A DNA stretch of 64,000 nucleotides from Streptomyces fradiae ATCC 10745 = DSM 40063. GTDB taxonomy: Bacteria; Actinomycetota; Actinomycetes; Streptomycetales; Streptomycetaceae. A program made the translations under genes and the position numbers. The stretch covers positions 1 to 64,000 of the forward strand of contig NZ_CP023696.1 of the NCBI RefSeq assembly GCF_008704425.1, written 5' to 3'. This document shows, in pieces, positions 62,019-64,000 of the stretch. The notes under the pieces are model-generated. The model searched no databases and was not told the DNA's origin. It saw only the letters and a program-made list of their open reading frames with translations. How positions within the stretch are numbered: position 1 is the first letter of the stretch; each line of letters opens with the position of its first letter.

Positions 62019-64000
62019 ATGCGTCTCGCAACCGCTCTTGCCCCGGTCGCGTTGGCCGGCATCATCGCGTCCGGCGTCTCCCCGCCCGTGACCGCGGCCT
62101 CCGCGGTCGGGCCGGCCCTGACCGTCGACGCCACCGCGGCCGGGCATCCCATCAGCCCGTACGTCTACGGCATGAACTTCGCCGACCAGGGCCTGGCGGC
62201 GGACCTTCGCCTGCCGCTCCACCGCTGGGGCGGCAACCACACCACCCGCTACAACTTCCGCGCCGACACCACCAACCGCGCCTCGGACTGGTACTTCGAG
62301 AACATCCCCAACGACAACCCCGACCCCGGCAGCCTGCCGAACGGCTCGGAGACGGACCGCTTCGTCGAGCGGAACCGGGCGACCGGCACCGAGACGATCC
62401 TGACCGTGCCCCTGCTCGGCCGGGTCGCCAAGGACCGGTCCAGGGCGTGCGCCTTCAGCGTGGGCAAGTACGGGCCGCAGCAGTCCGCCGACCCCTGGGC
62501 GCCGGACTGCGGCAACGGCAGGAGGCCGGACGGCACCCCCATCACCGGCAACGACCCCGCCGACACCAGCGTCGAGGTGGGGCCGCAGTACGTGACCGAC
62601 TGGATCGACCACCTCAAGAGCCGCTACGGCGGCGCGGCCGACGGAGGGGTGCGGTTCTACAACCTGGACAACGAGCCGGACCTGTGGCACTCCACGCACC
62701 GCGACGTCCGCCGCGAAGGGGTGGGGTACGACGAGCTGCGCGACCTCACCTACCGGTACGCGGCGGCCGTCAAGGCCGCCGATCCCGGCGCCGAGACCCT
62801 GGGGCCGGTCGGCTGGGGACTGAACTCGGTGCTCTACTCGGGACTCGACCAGGACGTGTGCGGCCGGACGGGCTGCTGGAGCAACCCACCCGACCGGGCG
62901 GCCCACGGCGGCCAGGACCTGGGCCCGTGGTACCTGGACCAGATGCGCGCCTACGAGAGGGAGCACGGCACCCGGATCCTGGACTACTTCGACATCCACC
63001 TGTACCCACAGCAGGCGGGAGTGCACGACGAGGAGGCGGGCGACGCCGCCACGCAGGAACGAAGGCTGCGCTCCACGCGGCAGCTGTGGGACCCGACGTA
63101 CGTCGACGAGAGCTGGATCAACCGCCCGGTCCGGATGATCCCCCGGATGCGCGAGCTGGTCGACGACCACTACCCCGGCACCAAGCTCGCCATGACCGAG
63201 TACAGCTGGGGTGCCCACGGACACATCAACGGCGCCCTGGCGCAGGCCGACGTCCTGGGCATCTTCGGCCGGGAGCGCATGGACCTGGCCTCGCTGTGGA
63301 CCGCGCCGGAAAGCGACGAACCGGTGGCGCACGCCTTCCGCGTCTACCGCGACTACGACGGCGAGGGCGGCGCGTTCGGGGAGACCTCACTCCCCGCGGT
63401 CAGCGAGGACCAGGACCGGCTCGCCGTGTACGCGGCCCGCCGCGCCTCCGACGGCGCCCTGACCGTGGTGGTGGTCAACAAGAGCGGCACCGACCTCACC
63501 AGCCCCGTCGAGATCAGGGGCGCCGGCACCGGCACGGCCGAGGTCCACCGCTACAGCGCCCGGCACCTCGACGGCATCGTCCGCGAGGCCGACCAGGCCG
63601 TCACGGCCGGCGCGTTCACGACCGGCTTCCCCGCCGCCTCCATCACCCACCTCGTCCTGCCCCCGGCCGGAGGCGGCGCGGACACCGAGGCGCCCACCGC
63701 ACCGGGCGAACCCACCGCGTCGGACGTCGCGGCCGACCGCGTCGCCCTCTCCTGGCCGGCGTCCACGGACGACACCGGCGTCACCGGCTACGACGTGTAC
63801 CGGCTCGACGGCGCGGGTCCCGTCAAGGTCGCCGAGACCGGGACGACCTCCCACACCGTCACCTCGCTGAAGGCGGACACCGCGTACACCTTCGCCGTCA
63901 GGGCCCGTGACGCCGCCGGCAACGTCTCACCGGCCTCGCCCGGCGTCACCGTGCGCACGGCGGCCGGCACCGACCGGCGGTGCAGGATCGGCTACACCGT
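62019..64000 (+). CDS. Secreted GH44 glycoside hydrolase, cut by the window end
   Basis: At least 660 residues, running off the window. The signal peptide ends near residue 27 (TAASA). The GH44 catalytic domain follows: RWGGNHTTRYN, the acid/base Glu219 in YNLDNEPDLW and the nucleophile Glu394 in AMTEYSWG. GH44 enzymes cut xyloglucan and beta-1,4-glucans. A fibronectin type III domain lies near 555-645 (VTGYDVYRLDGAG), and the last codons CRIGYT are the start of a CBM2. ATG 62019 is eight bases after GAGAGGA. Promoter and CebR box lie upstream. It is divergent from the GH9 gene. Confidence 0.9.
   Translation, partial: MRLATALAPVALAGIIASGVSPPVTAASAVGPALTVDATAAGHPISPYVYGMNFADQGLAADLRLPLHRWGGNHTTRYNFRADTTNRASDWYFENIPNDNPDPGSLPNGSETDRFVERNRATGTETILTVPLLGRVAKDRSRACAFSVGKYGPQQSADPWAPDCGNGRRPDGTPITGNDPADTSVEVGPQYVTDWIDHLKSRYGGAADGGVRFYNLDNEPDLWHSTHRDVRREGVGYDELRDLTYRYAAAVKAADPGAETLGPVGWGLNSVLYSGLDQDVCGRTGCWSNPPDRAAHGGQDLGPWYLDQMRAYEREHGTRILDYFDIHLYPQQAGVHDEEAGDAATQERRLRSTRQLWDPTYVDESWINRPVRMIPRMRELVDDHYPGTKLAMTEYSWGAHGHINGALAQADVLGIFGRERMDLASLWTAPESDEPVAHAFRVYRDYDGEGGAFGETSLPAVSEDQDRLAVYAARRASDGALTVVVVNKSGTDLTSPVEIRGAGTGTAEVHRYSARHLDGIVREADQAVTAGAFTTGFPAASITHLVLPPAGGGADTEAPTAPGEPTASDVAADRVALSWPASTDDTGVTGYDVYRLDGAGPVKVAETGTTSHTVTSLKADTAYTFAVRARDAAGNVSPASPGVTVRTAAGTDRRCRIGYT

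Noticed and set aside
61496..63910. Plus-strand frame of 804 codons overlapping the GH44 gene
   Set aside because: Wrong frame: it is Arg/Pro/Gly-rich, while the frame from ATG 62019 gives a signal peptide and the GH44 catalytic residues. The real frame runs off the window end.

Overview
The window reads as the extreme left end of a linear Streptomyces replicon, either a chromosome arm or a large linear plasmid. Base 1 starts in a telomere: bases 1-293 hold a string of tight palindromes, the first of them the CCGCGGAGCGG palindrome that opens archetypal Streptomyces telomeres. The next gene is a TtrA-type terminal helicase. Two loci for terminal protein and telomere-associated protein follow at 17.7-20.8 kb and 38.0-40.4 kb. 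GC content and codon use are those of a high-GC actinomycete, and many genes overlap by 4 bases (ATGA or GTGA).

Layout. 0-3 kb: telomere and terminal helicase. 3.3-17.4 kb: a compact biosynthetic cluster. On the minus strand are a MATE exporter and a KAS III-like acyltransferase. On the plus strand are a 55-residue putative precursor peptide followed by a strong stem-loop, an M3-like metallopeptidase, an O-methyltransferase, two DUF6445-like oxygenase-fold proteins, a pentapeptide-repeat protein, a TPR protein, a PQQ-type beta-propeller, an SDR, a class III aminotransferase, a free-standing adenylation domain and a free carrier protein. I recognise the parts but not the assembly. It looks like a ribosomal-peptide pathway joined to carrier-protein amino acid chemistry. 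17.7-20.8 kb: a tap / wHTH / tpg operon. 21-29 kb: plasmid-type accessory genes, including an SMC-like ATPase convergent with a UvrD helicase fused to a PD-(D/E)XK-like domain.

29.2-36.7 kb: a Tn7/Tn5053-like transposition operon with a DDE transposase, two AAA+ ATPases with intact Walker motifs, two paralogues that have lost them, and two HTH proteins. A truncated ssuC-like permease lies just outside it. 38.0-40.4 kb: a divergent second locus with an XRE regulator, a Tap-like protein and a terminal-protein-like protein. Both Tap proteins show motifs like those of family-B protein-primed DNA polymerases (phi29 type). 40.6-42.4 kb: a decayed SMC-like gene. 42.6-44.6 kb: small genes (DUF3140, a flavodoxin-fold reductase, DUF4259).

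45.2-51.5 kb: a second biosynthetic cluster (OleA-like thiolase, GT2 glycosyltransferase, OleC-like AMP ligase, P450, OleD-like reductase) suggesting beta-lactone or olefin-type chemistry. 52.3-56.2 kb: secreted and regulatory single genes. 56.5-64 kb: secreted plant-polymer hydrolases (pectate lyase, GH9 cellulase, GH44 enzyme cut by the window edge). The two cellulase genes have CebR-type operators and the pectate lyase has a different LacI-type palindrome.

All calls come from reading the sequence by eye. No database search was run.
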